Position numbers and translations under genes: made by a program. Below are positions 25,576-34,357 of a stretch of 64,000 nucleotides of DNA, in pieces; position 1 is the stretch's first letter; every line of letters begins with the position of its first letter. Below the pieces are notes generated by a model that was not told the DNA's origin, did not search any database, and was given only the letters and a program-made list of their open reading frames with translations. Origin of the DNA: CAHJXF01 sp038254545 (GTDB lineage Bacteria > Pseudomonadota > Gammaproteobacteria > Burkholderiales > Burkholderiaceae_D). The DNA lies in assembly GCA_038254545.1 (NCBI GenBank), contig JBBSGB010000010.1, positions 1 to 64,000 of the forward strand. The letters are read 5' to 3'.

Positions 25576-27642
25576 TCAGTGCAACTGTCGATGAATCTCT
25601 TCGGCCAGTTGTTGCGACACGCCTTCCACGGTTGCAAGTTCATCGATGCTCGCGGCGAGCACGCCCCGCAGGCCGCCAAAGCGTGCGAGCAGTTTCTGCC
25701 TGCGTTTGGCGCCGATCCCTTCGATCTCCTCGAGGCGTGACGTTGTGCGCGTCTTCGCGCGGCGCGCACGCATGCCGGTGATGGCGAAACGATGCGCCTC
25801 GTCGCGGATCTGCGCGATCAGCATCAGCGCGGCGGACTCCTTGCCCAGCTCGAGCGCGGCCCGCCCGTCGGCGAAGACCAGTGTCTCGAGGCCGACCTTG
25901 CGATCCTCGCCCTTGGCCACGCCCACGATCAAGCCGATGTCGAGGCCGATCTCAACGAACACCTGACGCGCGATCTCTACCTGGCCCTTGCCGCCATCGA
26001 CGAGCACGACATCGGGAAAGGACGCGGGGGGGATGCTCGAAATGCGTTTGCCTTTCGCAGGCGCGTCCGGCGCCTCATCCGATGTCGTATTCGATGGAGC
26101 CTCGCCGTCGCGCGGCTCGCTCTCATCCGTGACCGTGCCCTCCCCCGCCTCGCGCACTTGCTTTGCGATCTCGAGATCGGCTGCCGCCACATCGATCGCA
26201 TCCGCGCCGGTCGAGGCTTCGACCAGCTTCGCATAGCGCCGCGTGAGGACCTGGCGCATCGCCGCGTAGTCGTCTCCCGGCGTGATGCCGGCGATGTTGT
26301 AGCGCCGGTATTCGCCGTTCTGCATCGTGTGGTGATGGAACACCACGCACGAGGCCTGCGTCGCCTCCCCCATGGTGTGGCTGATGTCGAAGCACTCGAT
26401 GCGCAGCTCGGCGAGATCTTCCTTCTCGTTCTCGAGCCCGAGCACTTCGGCGAGCGCACGCGTGCGCGCCTGCTGCGAGCCCTCTTCGGCAAGCATGCGC
26501 GCCAGCGCGAGCGCGGCATTCTTCTCGGCCATCTCGAGCCAGATCCGGCGCTGGCTTTGCGGCTGGTGCACGAGGGCGATGCGATGCCCGCATTGCTCTT
26601 CGAGTGCGGCGATCAGCTCGGACGCGTCGGGGTCGAGGTTGACGATCAGCGTCTGCGGGATGAACTTGTCCAGGTAGTGCTGCGCGAGAAAGGCCTCGAG
26701 GACCGCCGCTTCGATTCGCTTGTGCGACAGGCGGCCTCCCGATTCGACGTGCGTCGGAAAGTAGGCGCGATCTCCGAGGTGGCGGCCACCGCGCACCATC
26801 GCCAGATTCACGCACGCCCGTCCGCCTTCGACGCGCACCGCCAGCACATCGACGTCGGCATTCGTGCCTTCGCTGCTACCCAACTCGATGTTCTGCTGCT
26901 GCAGCACGCGCGAAAGCGCGCCGATCTGGTCGCGCACCGCAGCGGCTTCCTCGAAGCGCAGCCCCGCGGCCGCGGCTTGCATCTTCGCGTCGAGAAAGGC
27001 GAGCACTTCGGAGGTCTGGCCACGCAGGAAGCGCGACGCGTTCTCGACATCGAGCGCATACGCCTCGGGCGTGATCGCAGACACGCAGGGCGCGCTGCAG
27101 CGCCTGATCTGATGCAACAGGCAAGGCCTCGAACGGTTCGCGAATACCGTGTCCTCGCAGGTGCGCAGCATGAAGACCTTCTGCAGGATCTGGATACTCT
27201 CTTTCACCGCCCACGCATTGGGGAAGGGTCCGAAATATTGCTGCCGCTTGTCGACCGCGCCGCGGTAGTACGCCATGCTCGGATAGCGATGCGCGGTGAT
27301 CTTCAGGTAAGGATAGGACTTGTCGTCCCGAAAGACGATGTTGTAGCGCGGCGCCTGCGTCTTGATGAGGTTGTTCTCGAGCAGCAGCGCTTCGGCCTCC
27401 GAACGCGTGGGCGTGGTGTCGATGCGCGCGATGCGCTCGACCATGTGCGCGATGCGCGGGTCGCGCGCGCCCTTGTTGAAGTAGCTGGCAACGCGCTTCT
27501 TCAGGTCGCGCGCCTTGCCCACGTAGAGCAGCACGCCCGCCGTGTCGTAGTAGCGATAGACGCCGGGCAGGCCGGGCAGCTTCGCGATGATGCGTTTGGG
27601 ATTGAAGGCCGGTGGCTGCGCCGGCGCCTGCATTTCAGTCAT
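25576..27642 (-). CDS. uvrC: UvrC excinuclease subunit
   Basis: UvrC makes both cuts in nucleotide excision repair. In order it has a GIY-YIG domain (GVYRYYD and LLYVGKARDLKKRV, residues 25-100), a Cys-containing segment (RPCLLHQIRRCSAPC), a UVR motif (RFEEAAAVRDQI), the RNase H-like second nuclease (IECFDISHTMGE and VDGGKGQVEIA) and C-terminal helix-hairpin-helices (IEGIGAKRRQKLL). Between the two RNase H-like segments is a low-complexity insert of about 75 residues rich in Ala, Glu and Asp (near 475-550). It makes the protein 688 residues long, more than the usual 610. Its ATG overlaps the stop of the glycosylase gene upstream (ATGA), so two repair genes are coupled. Confidence 0.96.
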   Translation of the reverse strand: MTEMQAPAQPPAFNPKRIIAKLPGLPGVYRYYDTAGVLLYVGKARDLKKRVASYFNKGARDPRIAHMVERIARIDTTPTRSEAEALLLENNLIKTQAPRYNIVFRDDKSYPYLKITAHRYPSMAYYRGAVDKRQQYFGPFPNAWAVKESIQILQKVFMLRTCEDTVFANRSRPCLLHQIRRCSAPCVSAITPEAYALDVENASRFLRGQTSEVLAFLDAKMQAAAAGLRFEEAAAVRDQIGALSRVLQQQNIELGSSEGTNADVDVLAVRVEGGRACVNLAMVRGGRHLGDRAYFPTHVESGGRLSHKRIEAAVLEAFLAQHYLDKFIPQTLIVNLDPDASELIAALEEQCGHRIALVHQPQSQRRIWLEMAEKNAALALARMLAEEGSQQARTRALAEVLGLENEKEDLAELRIECFDISHTMGEATQASCVVFHHHTMQNGEYRRYNIAGITPGDDYAAMRQVLTRRYAKLVEASTGADAIDVAAADLEIAKQVREAGEGTVTDESEPRDGEAPSNTTSDEAPDAPAKGKRISSIPPASFPDVVLVDGGKGQVEIARQVFVEIGLDIGLIVGVAKGEDRKVGLETLVFADGRAALELGKESAALMLIAQIRDEAHRFAITGMRARRAKTRTTSRLEEIEGIGAKRRQKLLARFGGLRGVLAASIDELATVEGVSQQLAEEIHRQLH

Positions 27643-28364
27643 CGTGAGTCGAGATGCGAACGGATATCGGCGAGCACCGCATCGAACATGTCAGGAGTCA
27701 GTCGCCTGGTCTGCGTGTTGTAGCGGCTGACGTGATAACTATCGAACAGAACGGCGCCGCGTTGCAACCCGCCTTGCAACTCGTGACGCGCGTGATGCGC
27801 GAAGCGGTACGCGCTCGCCTTCGATCCGCAAGCTTCCACCACCGCACGATGCGCGATCGTGCCGAGCGCGAGGATCGCTTCGAGACGCGGCAGCATGGCC
27901 AGTTCCGCAGCGAGATAGCCGTTGCAACGTCTGATCTCGTCGAGCTCGGGCTTGTTCGCAGGCGGCAGGCACTTCACCGCGTTGGCGATGCGGCAATCGA
28001 TGAGGTGCAGCCCATCGTCGCGACGCGCGCTGATCGGTCGGGTCGCGAAGCCGTGTCTATGCAAGGTCGAATACAGCAGTGGCCCGCACCAGTCGCCGGT
28101 GAACGGTCGCCCCGTCGCATTGGCGCCGTGCAGGCCGGGCGCGAGTCCGACAATCAGAAAGCGCGCGTCCGGGTCGCCGAACGAAGGCACCGGCCGCGCC
28201 CAGTAGTCGGGGTACTTCTCGCGCACCTCATCGAGGAAGCTCGCGAGGCGCGGACACCGGCGGCAGTCGGGGTCGTATGCGGGCGTTGCCCCACCGAGAG
28301 GCTCCCGCTCCCTAGAAGGGAGAATCGCAATGGGGAGAGGGTCGCCGATGATCGACCGCCTCAC
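27639..28364 (-). CDS. Family 5 uracil-DNA glycosylase (UDGb-like)
   Basis: Removes uracil or related deaminated bases from DNA. The segment GLAPGLHGANATGRPFTGD matches the active-site motif of family 5 (UDGb) enzymes. YHVSRYNTQT near the C-terminus is the second motif. A Cys pair (DCRRCPRL) near the N-terminus may belong to the iron-sulphur cluster set. The start is a GTG overlapping the efp stop (GTGA). Residues 9-28 are encoded by a REP-like hairpin sequence and are probably not part of the fold; no start codon exists between it and the conserved part. The gene overlaps uvrC by ATGA. Confidence 0.85.
   Translation of the reverse strand: MRRSIIGDPLPIAILPSREREPLGGATPAYDPDCRRCPRLASFLDEVREKYPDYWARPVPSFGDPDARFLIVGLAPGLHGANATGRPFTGDWCGPLLYSTLHRHGFATRPISARRDDGLHLIDCRIANAVKCLPPANKPELDEIRRCNGYLAAELAMLPRLEAILALGTIAHRAVVEACGSKASAYRFAHHARHELQGGLQRGAVLFDSYHVSRYNTQTRRLTPDMFDAVLADIRSHLDSR
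28288..28341. repeat. REP-like hairpin sequence within the 5' coding part of the glycosylase gene
   Basis: The segment has an inner perfect hairpin CTCCC-TAGAA-GGGAG (28308-28322) and GCCCCACCGAGAGG / CCTCTCCCC outer parts that are loosely complementary. Such GGGAGAGGG-type palindromes are typical dispersed repeats of intergenic DNA. Here it is read through in frame with the glycosylase. Confidence 0.45.
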
Positions 28365-28921
28365 TTCACGCGATTGCGATACTCGCCGTTGCGCGTGTCG
28401 ATCTCGATCTTGTCCCCGGTCGCCACGAACGCCGGCACCGAGACTTCGAAGCCCGTCGGCTTGATGCGCGCGGGTTTGAGCACCTTGCCTGAGGTATCGC
28501 CCTTGACGGCGGGCTCGGTGTATTCGACTTCGCGCACGACGCTGTTGGGCAGCTCGACCGAGATCGCCTTGCCGTCGTAGAACACGACCTCGCAGGCCAT
28601 GCCGTCGTCGACATAGTTGATCGCGTCACCCATGTTGTCCTTCTCGACTTCGAACTGGTTGTATTCATTGTCCATGAAGACGTACATCGGATCGGCGAAG
28701 TAGGAATAGGTGGCTTCCTTGCGATCGAGCACGACCACGTCGAACTTGTCGTCGGCGCGATAGACGGTCTCCTGCGCCGACTCGGTCAGCAGGTTCTTCA
28801 TCTTCATCTTGACGACGGCGGAGTTGCGGCCGGACTTGTTGTAATCGGCCTTCTGCACGACCATCGGGTCGCGGCCGACCATGATCACATTGCCGGCGCG
28901 AATTTCTTGAGCGGTTTTCAT
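28361..28921 (-). CDS. efp: Translation elongation factor P (arginine-32 type)
   Basis: EF-P rescues ribosomes stalled at proline runs. The 186-residue protein has the three-domain EF-P layout. The tip loop reads NKSGRNSAVV, with Arg32 in place of the lysine of E. coli. In EF-P of this type Arg32 is rhamnosylated by EarP, whose gene is the next one upstream. YADDKF-type residues and the C-terminal domain (VSVPAFVATGDKIEIDTR) are complete. A 62-nt gap separates it from earP. The stop overlaps the start of the glycosylase gene. Confidence 0.97.
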   Translation of the reverse strand: MKTAQEIRAGNVIMVGRDPMVVQKADYNKSGRNSAVVKMKMKNLLTESAQETVYRADDKFDVVVLDRKEATYSYFADPMYVFMDNEYNQFEVEKDNMGDAINYVDDGMACEVVFYDGKAISVELPNSVVREVEYTEPAVKGDTSGKVLKPARIKPTGFEVSVPAFVATGDKIEIDTRNGEYRNRVK

Positions 28922-28983
28922 CGGTACGAGTCAGTTGGAGAGAAGAGGTTCGGCAGCCTTGAACCCGGCCGGCCGAAAACCCG

Positions 28984-30180
28984 TCATTTTAGCAAGGCGC
29001 CGCGGCGTTCCGCGACGAAGGCAGCGAGACTATCGACCAGACCCGGCTGCGACGCGAGGCTTTGGCGCCACACCTGGGCATGCGCCGAAAGCTCCGGCAG
29101 TTGGTCGCACCAGCGCGCCCACGCGTAAGTGAAGTCCGGCCCTTGCGTGTTCCACGCATGCCAAAGCGCCTGTTGCGCGTCGCGCGCGGCCTGCGGCAGG
29201 CCGGCTTCGTAGCGTTCTTCGAACGCGTCCAGTTTCTTCATGTGCGCGTCGTCCGCCTGAGGATAGATGTGCCAGACGAAAGGCCGAGCCGCCCATTGCG
29301 CACGTACGAACGAATCTTCGCCGCGCACGAAATTGATGTCGCAGCTCCACAGCAGGCGGTCGAAGTCGTCCTGATCGACGAAAGGGATGGTGATGATCGA
29401 AAGCGAGCCGCGCTCTTCGATGTCGAGGCCGGTGCCGGTTTCTGCCGACAGGACGCCTTCAGGCACGACCACCGACCATCGTCGATCGCGATCCTCGCTC
29501 ATCGCCTGGAAGAGCGGTTCGAATGGCGCACTGGAATAGACGAACAGCGACACGCGCATCTCGCCCGCGATGGGCAGGTGAACCCGCAGGCGCCGCCAGA
29601 AAGCCTCGACCTGTTCGCCGTCTTCGATGAAGGCACGCCGTCGGTCTTCGAGGCCCGCCTCGATCGGCAGCCCGCCCGATTCCTCGCCGAAGCCCGGATA
29701 GAAGAAGTATTTGACCAGCGGCAGCGTCCGATGCGGCGATGGCAGGCGATGGAAATCGTCGACCCATGCTTCTGCGCTCAAGTATTCAAGATCGATCCAG
29801 ACCGGCGGTTGATGGCCTGCCTGCTCGACCTCGTGCGCCATCGCATCGACGTAGGCCTGCGGCAATCCACACCCGAACAGTTCGATCACGGCATCTGCAG
29901 GTTCGATACCGGCCGAACCGTACGGTGACCATCGCGACACTTCGATGGCGTCGATGTGCTGACGTTGCGCATCTCGATCGATGCGCGGCTCGATGCGCGT
30001 GAACGCGGCCAAATCATCGATCCAGAGGCGCACCGAACGTCGTGCATCGCTGGCCAGTTGCCGTGCGAGCCGCCATGCGACGCCGATGTCGCCGTAGTTG
30101 TCGATGACGCGGCAGAACAGATCCCAGGACTCGAGGTCGGCATCCTGCGCGGCGTCGCGTCTTTCGCCCTCCGAGTTCAC
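28984..30180 (-). CDS. earP: EarP, EF-P arginine rhamnosyltransferase
   Basis: EarP transfers rhamnose from dTDP-rhamnose to Arg32 of EF-P. The family signature LFCRVIDNYGDIGVAWRLARQL is at the N-terminus (about 20-41, quoted here in its key part DNYGDIG), with the catalytic Asp in it. The C-terminal glucosyl-transferase-like half includes FVRGEDSFVRAQWAARPF, the nucleotide-sugar binding part. At 398 residues it is of normal length. The start is a GTG overlapping the nagZ stop (GTGA), and the next gene is efp, its substrate, a conserved arrangement. Confidence 0.94.
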   Translation of the reverse strand: MNSEGERRDAAQDADLESWDLFCRVIDNYGDIGVAWRLARQLASDARRSVRLWIDDLAAFTRIEPRIDRDAQRQHIDAIEVSRWSPYGSAGIEPADAVIELFGCGLPQAYVDAMAHEVEQAGHQPPVWIDLEYLSAEAWVDDFHRLPSPHRTLPLVKYFFYPGFGEESGGLPIEAGLEDRRRAFIEDGEQVEAFWRRLRVHLPIAGEMRVSLFVYSSAPFEPLFQAMSEDRDRRWSVVVPEGVLSAETGTGLDIEERGSLSIITIPFVDQDDFDRLLWSCDINFVRGEDSFVRAQWAARPFVWHIYPQADDAHMKKLDAFEERYEAGLPQAARDAQQALWHAWNTQGPDFTYAWARWCDQLPELSAHAQVWRQSLASQPGLVDSLAAFVAERRGALLK

Positions 30181-31220
30181 GTCGCTAGCAGGCGCGCTTC
30201 GCGCAACACCGCGAGTGACTGCTGGTAGCGCGGATCGTCGCGCACGTCGCCTGAGAAGGCGCGCGCGCGCAAGGCTTGCAAGCGGCGCTGGGAGCGCGCG
30301 TCACGAATGTCTTCGAGCCGGTCGAGCAATGCGTCGGCCCGCTCGGAGTCATTGCACATGAGAACCACGTCGCATCCGGCTTCGAGCGCAGCCCGGCCGG
30401 CCGCGACCACGTCGCCGGCGACACTCGCGGCTTCCATCGAGAGGTCGTCGCTGAAGATCGCGCCTTCGAATCCGAGGCGGCCGCGCAGGATGTCCTGCAA
30501 CCAGACCGACGAGAAGCCTGCCGGCTTGCTGTCCACGGCAGGATAGATCACGTGCGCGGGCATGACCGACGCGAGCGCCGGCGTCAGCCACGCATAAGGC
30601 ATCGCATCGTCCGCGAGGATCGTCTCGAGATCACGGTCGTCGACCGGGATCGCAACGTGCGAGTCGGCTGCGACGTATCCGTGCCCCGGAAAATGCTTGC
30701 CGCAGTTCGCCATGCCTGCGAGCAGAAGACCGTGTATCAGGCTCTTGGCAAGCAAGCCCACGACGCGTGGATCGCGATGGAAGGCGCGGTCGCCGATCAC
30801 GCCGCTCGGGCCGTGATCGAGATCGAGCACGGGCGTGAACGAGAGATCGATGCCGCATGCAACGAGATCAGCCGCCAGGATGAAGCCGACCGCGGTGGCC
30901 GCACGCGTAGCGGTCAAGGCGCCGCTCGCCGCGTCGCCGTTCCACAGTGCCCCGAGGCTGCGCATGGTCGGCAGCAGCACGAAGCCATCGCTACAAAAGC
31001 GTTGCACGCGACCGCCCTCATGATCGACGGCGATCAGCAGTCCCGGCCGCAACGTGCGCATAGCCTTGACCAGCGCGCAGAGCTGCACGCGGCTTTCGAA
31101 ATTGCGTGCGAACAGGATCACGCCGCCGGTCTTCGGGTGTGCGATGCGGCGTCTATCGTCGACGGTCAGGGTCGTCGATGCGACATCGAGCATCACGGGG
31201 CCGAGCGAGGTCTTGTTCAT
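30177..31220 (-). CDS. nagZ: NagZ beta-N-acetylglucosaminidase
   Basis: NagZ removes GlcNAc from anhydro-muropeptides in cell-wall recycling. The GH3 family motif NCGKHFPGHGYVAADSH carries the catalytic His, and FSDDLSMEAA holds the nucleophile Asp. The GGVILFARNF and AVDHEGGRVQRF segments are also conserved. The start was chosen because its ATG overlaps the acpS stop (ATGA) and gives a normal N-terminus (347 aa). A longer open frame exists but its leader is Arg-rich and overlaps acpS. NagZ is cytosolic and no signal peptide is seen. Confidence 0.95.
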   Translation of the reverse strand: MNKTSLGPVMLDVASTTLTVDDRRRIAHPKTGGVILFARNFESRVQLCALVKAMRTLRPGLLIAVDHEGGRVQRFCSDGFVLLPTMRSLGALWNGDAASGALTATRAATAVGFILAADLVACGIDLSFTPVLDLDHGPSGVIGDRAFHRDPRVVGLLAKSLIHGLLLAGMANCGKHFPGHGYVAADSHVAIPVDDRDLETILADDAMPYAWLTPALASVMPAHVIYPAVDSKPAGFSSVWLQDILRGRLGFEGAIFSDDLSMEAASVAGDVVAAGRAALEAGCDVVLMCNDSERADALLDRLEDIRDARSQRRLQALRARAFSGDVRDDPRYQQSLAVLREARLLAT

Positions 31221-31687
31221 GAGGCTGGAATCGATGAGGACTGTGGATCGATCTGCGCATCGACGCGCGCGTCGACTCTCTCGATGACCGCGAACGCGAC
31301 CGCGTAGTCGGCGTCGTCGGTCACCGTGACGTGCGCGATCAACGAGCGCTCGCGCATCCATGCCGACAACACCTCGTCGGTGGCGACGTGCGGCTTGCCC
31401 GAGATTTCCTTGAGGATCTGCGCTGCGCGCCAGCGCATCGGCATGCGCATGCCCAGGCCGAGCGCCTTCGAGATCGCTTCCTTGGCGGCAAAGCGCGTCG
31501 CGAGGAACGTGATGCCGCGCGAGGTTTCATACGCACTCGCGTGCGCGTGATCACGGGCGCTGCGACGGCGATAGATGGCCATCTCTTCAGGTCCGAGTAT
31601 GCGTTCGACGAAGCGATCGCCGTGACGGTCGAAAGCCGCGCGTATGCGATCGACCTTCTGGATGTCGGTGCCGATGCCGAAGATCAT
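31217..31687 (-). CDS. acpS: AcpS holo-ACP synthase
   Basis: AcpS attaches phosphopantetheine to the acyl carrier protein (acpP is in this window). The N-terminus MIFGIGTDIQKVDRI and the motif RFAAKEAISKALGLG are diagnostic; the Asp and Glu in them bind magnesium. Length is 156 residues, with a non-conserved C-terminal tail of about 20. It begins inside the pdxJ stop (ATGA) and ends in the nagZ start (ATGA). A much longer open frame upstream is spurious because it overlaps pdxJ. Confidence 0.95.
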   Translation of the reverse strand: MIFGIGTDIQKVDRIRAAFDRHGDRFVERILGPEEMAIYRRRSARDHAHASAYETSRGITFLATRFAAKEAISKALGLGMRMPMRWRAAQILKEISGKPHVATDEVLSAWMRERSLIAHVTVTDDADYAVAFAVIERVDARVDAQIDPQSSSIPAS

Positions 31688-32487
31688 CGCGAGGCTTTTC
31701 CGACTGGCATCGACGCGCGATCGATGCATGCGAGATACGCCCGCACCGTCGCCGCGAGCCCCAGTTCGAGCGCATCGGCGATCAGGGCATGGCCGATCGA
31801 GACTTCCGCCACGGCCGGCACCGCTTCGAGGAAAACGGCGAGATTGTCGCGATTCAGGTCGTGGCCTGCGTTGACCTTCAAACCGGCCGCGAGCGCCGCG
31901 CGTGCACCGTCGACGAAGCGCGCGAGCGTCTCGTCCTGTGACTGTGTTCCGTAGGCGCGCGCATAGCTTTCGGTGTAGAGCTCGATGCGATCGGCGCCGA
32001 CGTCGGCGGCACGCTTCATGGCCGATGCCGCGGGGTCCATGAAGAGGCTGACGCGCACGCCCAGGCCGTGCGCTTCTTCGATCAAGGGCCTCAGGCGCTC
32101 GGCATCGATATCGAGATTCCATCCATGATCGCTGGTCGCCTGTTCGACGCTGTCAGGCACGAACGTGCATTGCTGCGGCCGCACCGCGCGCACGAAGTCC
32201 ATCAGGTTATGGAAGGGATTGCCTTCGATGTTGTACTCGGCGCGCGGCCAGTCCTTCAGCAGCGCGGCAAGGTCTTGCACGTCGCCTGCGCGGATGTGTC
32301 TTTCGTCGGGGCGCGGATGCACGGTGATGCCCGAGGCACCGGCGTCGAGTGCGAGGGTCGCCGCGCGCGTCACGCTCGGGATCGTGAGCGCGCGCGTATT
32401 TCGCAACAGCGCGACCTTGTTGAGATTGACCGACAACGCGGTGCGCGTGTCTGCATCCGGACTCTCGGCAGCGACCAATGGATTCAT
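31684..32487 (-). CDS. pdxJ: PdxJ pyridoxine 5'-phosphate synthase
   Basis: PdxJ condenses 3-amino-2-oxopropyl phosphate with deoxyxylulose 5-phosphate to give pyridoxine phosphate. The family features are present: LSVNLNKVALLRNTR, GITVHPRPDERHIR, NIEGNP, RVSLFMDP and NAGHDLNRDN. The length (267 aa) is slightly above normal, owing to a short N-terminal extension. Its ATG overlaps the recO stop and its stop overlaps acpS, both by 4 nt, so the whole run era-recO-pdxJ-acpS-nagZ-earP is one tightly coupled block. Confidence 0.95.
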   Translation of the reverse strand: MNPLVAAESPDADTRTALSVNLNKVALLRNTRALTIPSVTRAATLALDAGASGITVHPRPDERHIRAGDVQDLAALLKDWPRAEYNIEGNPFHNLMDFVRAVRPQQCTFVPDSVEQATSDHGWNLDIDAERLRPLIEEAHGLGVRVSLFMDPAASAMKRAADVGADRIELYTESYARAYGTQSQDETLARFVDGARAALAAGLKVNAGHDLNRDNLAVFLEAVPAVAEVSIGHALIADALELGLAATVRAYLACIDRASMPVGKASR

Positions 32488-33410
32488 CGCCTTGTTCCTT
32501 CTTCCAGCGATTGCAGGTCGAGCATCATGCGTCGGGTGTGCAACACCTGACCCTGCATGTGGTGCTGCAGAACGAATCGCATCAGCGTCTTGGCCTGCGC
32601 CAGCGTGACGGGGTCGCTGTAATCCTCGGCTTCAATGTCGAGCAACGTCTTGCCGAGGATCAGGGTGTCGTCGTCGCCGGCACCGCGATTGGCAAATGGG
32701 TGCCCGTCGTCGCCATCGACACGGATCGGTCCCTGCTCGGGCACGTAGCGATAAAACGCTGTCGATTCGACGGCTTCACCGCTGGCGGTCTGGCTGAGCC
32801 GCAACGCATAGCCGGCTCCGCGCAACAGCACGCCTTCGAAGTGGCGCAGCACCGGCGCTGCGGGACCGTCGTCATCGGCCAATGCCGCGAGCGCCTCGTG
32901 ATAGGCGTCGAACAAGGCTTCGTGTGGATCATCGCGCGCAAGCAATTTCTGGATCAGTTCATTCAGGTAGAAGCCCGACATCAGCGCGTCGCCGCGCAAC
33001 GGCGGCAATCCTCCGGTCCATTCGGCGCGCGTCAAGGTCCGCAGGTCGCTGCCGCCGTGGGCGCTCGTGATTGCGCTCGTTGCCGCGCGCGAACGCGCCT
33101 GCACCCAACTGATGGTCAAAGGGGAAAACGCGAGCAGCACGCCACGCAATGCCGATCGCGGTCGCTTAGCGCCGCGCGCGACCAGTGCCACGCGGCCGTG
33201 ATGCCGCGTGAGCGCATCGACGATCAGGCTGGTCTCCTTGTACGGATAACTGTGGAGTACGAACGCGGCTTCGTCACCGATGCGGGTTTCGGACCGCGGT
33301 GCGCGCGATCGGGCACGTGGTGCAACACGTTGCGGCGCTCCGGTCTCCACTTCCGACTCGGTTGCAGATTCCACGAGCGAAGCTACGGCGGTGGCGTGGG
33401 CCTCACTCAT
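32484..33410 (-). CDS. recO: RecO recombination mediator
   Basis: RecO loads RecA on SSB-coated DNA with RecR. The N-terminal OB-fold (EAAFVLHSYPYKETSLIVDAL, here the key part is YPYKETS) and RVALVARGAKRPRSALRG are conserved, followed by the helical C-terminal domain. The chosen ATG overlaps the era stop by 8 nt. The first 40 residues before the OB-fold are Ala/Glu-rich and not conserved, longer than in most RecO proteins. Length is 308 aa. Confidence 0.92.
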   Translation of the reverse strand: MSEAHATAVASLVESATESEVETGAPQRVAPRARSRAPRSETRIGDEAAFVLHSYPYKETSLIVDALTRHHGRVALVARGAKRPRSALRGVLLAFSPLTISWVQARSRAATSAITSAHGGSDLRTLTRAEWTGGLPPLRGDALMSGFYLNELIQKLLARDDPHEALFDAYHEALAALADDDGPAAPVLRHFEGVLLRGAGYALRLSQTASGEAVESTAFYRYVPEQGPIRVDGDDGHPFANRGAGDDDTLILGKTLLDIEAEDYSDPVTLAQAKTLMRFVLQHHMQGQVLHTRRMMLDLQSLEEGTRR

Positions 33411-34326
33411 ACCCGAACGACTTGACGAGCGCGGCACTGTCGGCCCAACCCGACCTCACCTTGACCCACAGCTCGAGGTGGCTGCGCGCATCGAGCAGCT
33501 TCTCGATGTCGACGCGCGCTTCGCTGCCGATCTGCTTGAGCTTGGCGCCGCCGGGTCCGATCAGCATCGCCTTGTGGTTGGCGCGCTCGACCACGATGGA
33601 CGCCGCGATACGGCAGAAGCGGCCGCCATGCGGAGACGGCTCCTCGATGAAGCGGTCGATGATGACCGTCATGCCATACGGCAGCTCGTCGCCGAGCTGG
33701 CGAAAGACCTTCTCGCGGATCAACTCGGACACAAGGAAGCGTTCGCTGCGGTCGGTGAGATGGTCGGCGTCGAACAGCGGCTGTCCGACCGGCAAGAGGG
33801 CTTCGATTTCCTTGAACAAGGGTTCGATCTGCAAGCCGGTCTTCGCCGAGATGGGAACGATCGCGGCCCACGCATGCTGCGGCGCTCGCGCCTGCAGGTA
33901 TGGCAGAAGGCTCGCCTTGTCGTCGAGTGTGTCGGTCTTGTTGACGACCAGGATCACCGGCACATCGGCGAGCAGCATCTCGAGCACGATCAGATCGTCG
34001 GGCCCGAAGCGGCCGGCCTCGACCACGAACAATATGCATGCGACGCCGGCGATTCCGTCGCGCACCGCGCGGTGCATGGACTTGTGCAGCACGCTCTTGT
34101 GCCTGATCTGCACGCCGGGCGTATCGACGAAGATGAACTGCGCGGTCGCCGTCGTCGTGACGCCGACGATGCGGTGGCGTGTGGTCTGCGCCTTCCGCGA
34201 CGTGATGCTGATCTTCTGGCCGACGAGGCGATTGAGCAAGGTGGATTTGCCGACGTTGGGCCGCCCGATGATGGCGATCATTCCGCAGCGAAAGTCCGGC
34301 AGAAATTGCGCCCGTTCGATGGTCAT
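33403..34326 (-). CDS. era: Era GTPase
   Basis: Era is an essential GTPase that binds the 3' end of 16S rRNA during 30S assembly. G1 GRPNVGKST, G3 DTPG and G4 NKTD are present, with the C-terminal KH domain (GGAKLKQIGSEARVDIEKLL). The ATG was preferred to a TTG 14 codons upstream, which would overlap rnc. It follows rnc after 31 nt, the conserved rnc-era-recO order. Confidence 0.96.
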   Translation of the reverse strand: MTIERAQFLPDFRCGMIAIIGRPNVGKSTLLNRLVGQKISITSRKAQTTRHRIVGVTTTATAQFIFVDTPGVQIRHKSVLHKSMHRAVRDGIAGVACILFVVEAGRFGPDDLIVLEMLLADVPVILVVNKTDTLDDKASLLPYLQARAPQHAWAAIVPISAKTGLQIEPLFKEIEALLPVGQPLFDADHLTDRSERFLVSELIREKVFRQLGDELPYGMTVIIDRFIEEPSPHGGRFCRIAASIVVERANHKAMLIGPGGAKLKQIGSEARVDIEKLLDARSHLELWVKVRSGWADSAALVKSFGYE

Positions 34327-34357
34327 CGCGGCGCCCTCGGCGCCCGGTTCGACGGGC

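Noticed and set aside
31217..32122. A 301-codon frame ending with acpS
   Set aside because: Only its last 156 codons match AcpS. The upstream part overlaps pdxJ in another frame and is Arg-rich; the ATG at 31687 with its ATGA overlap explains the gene.
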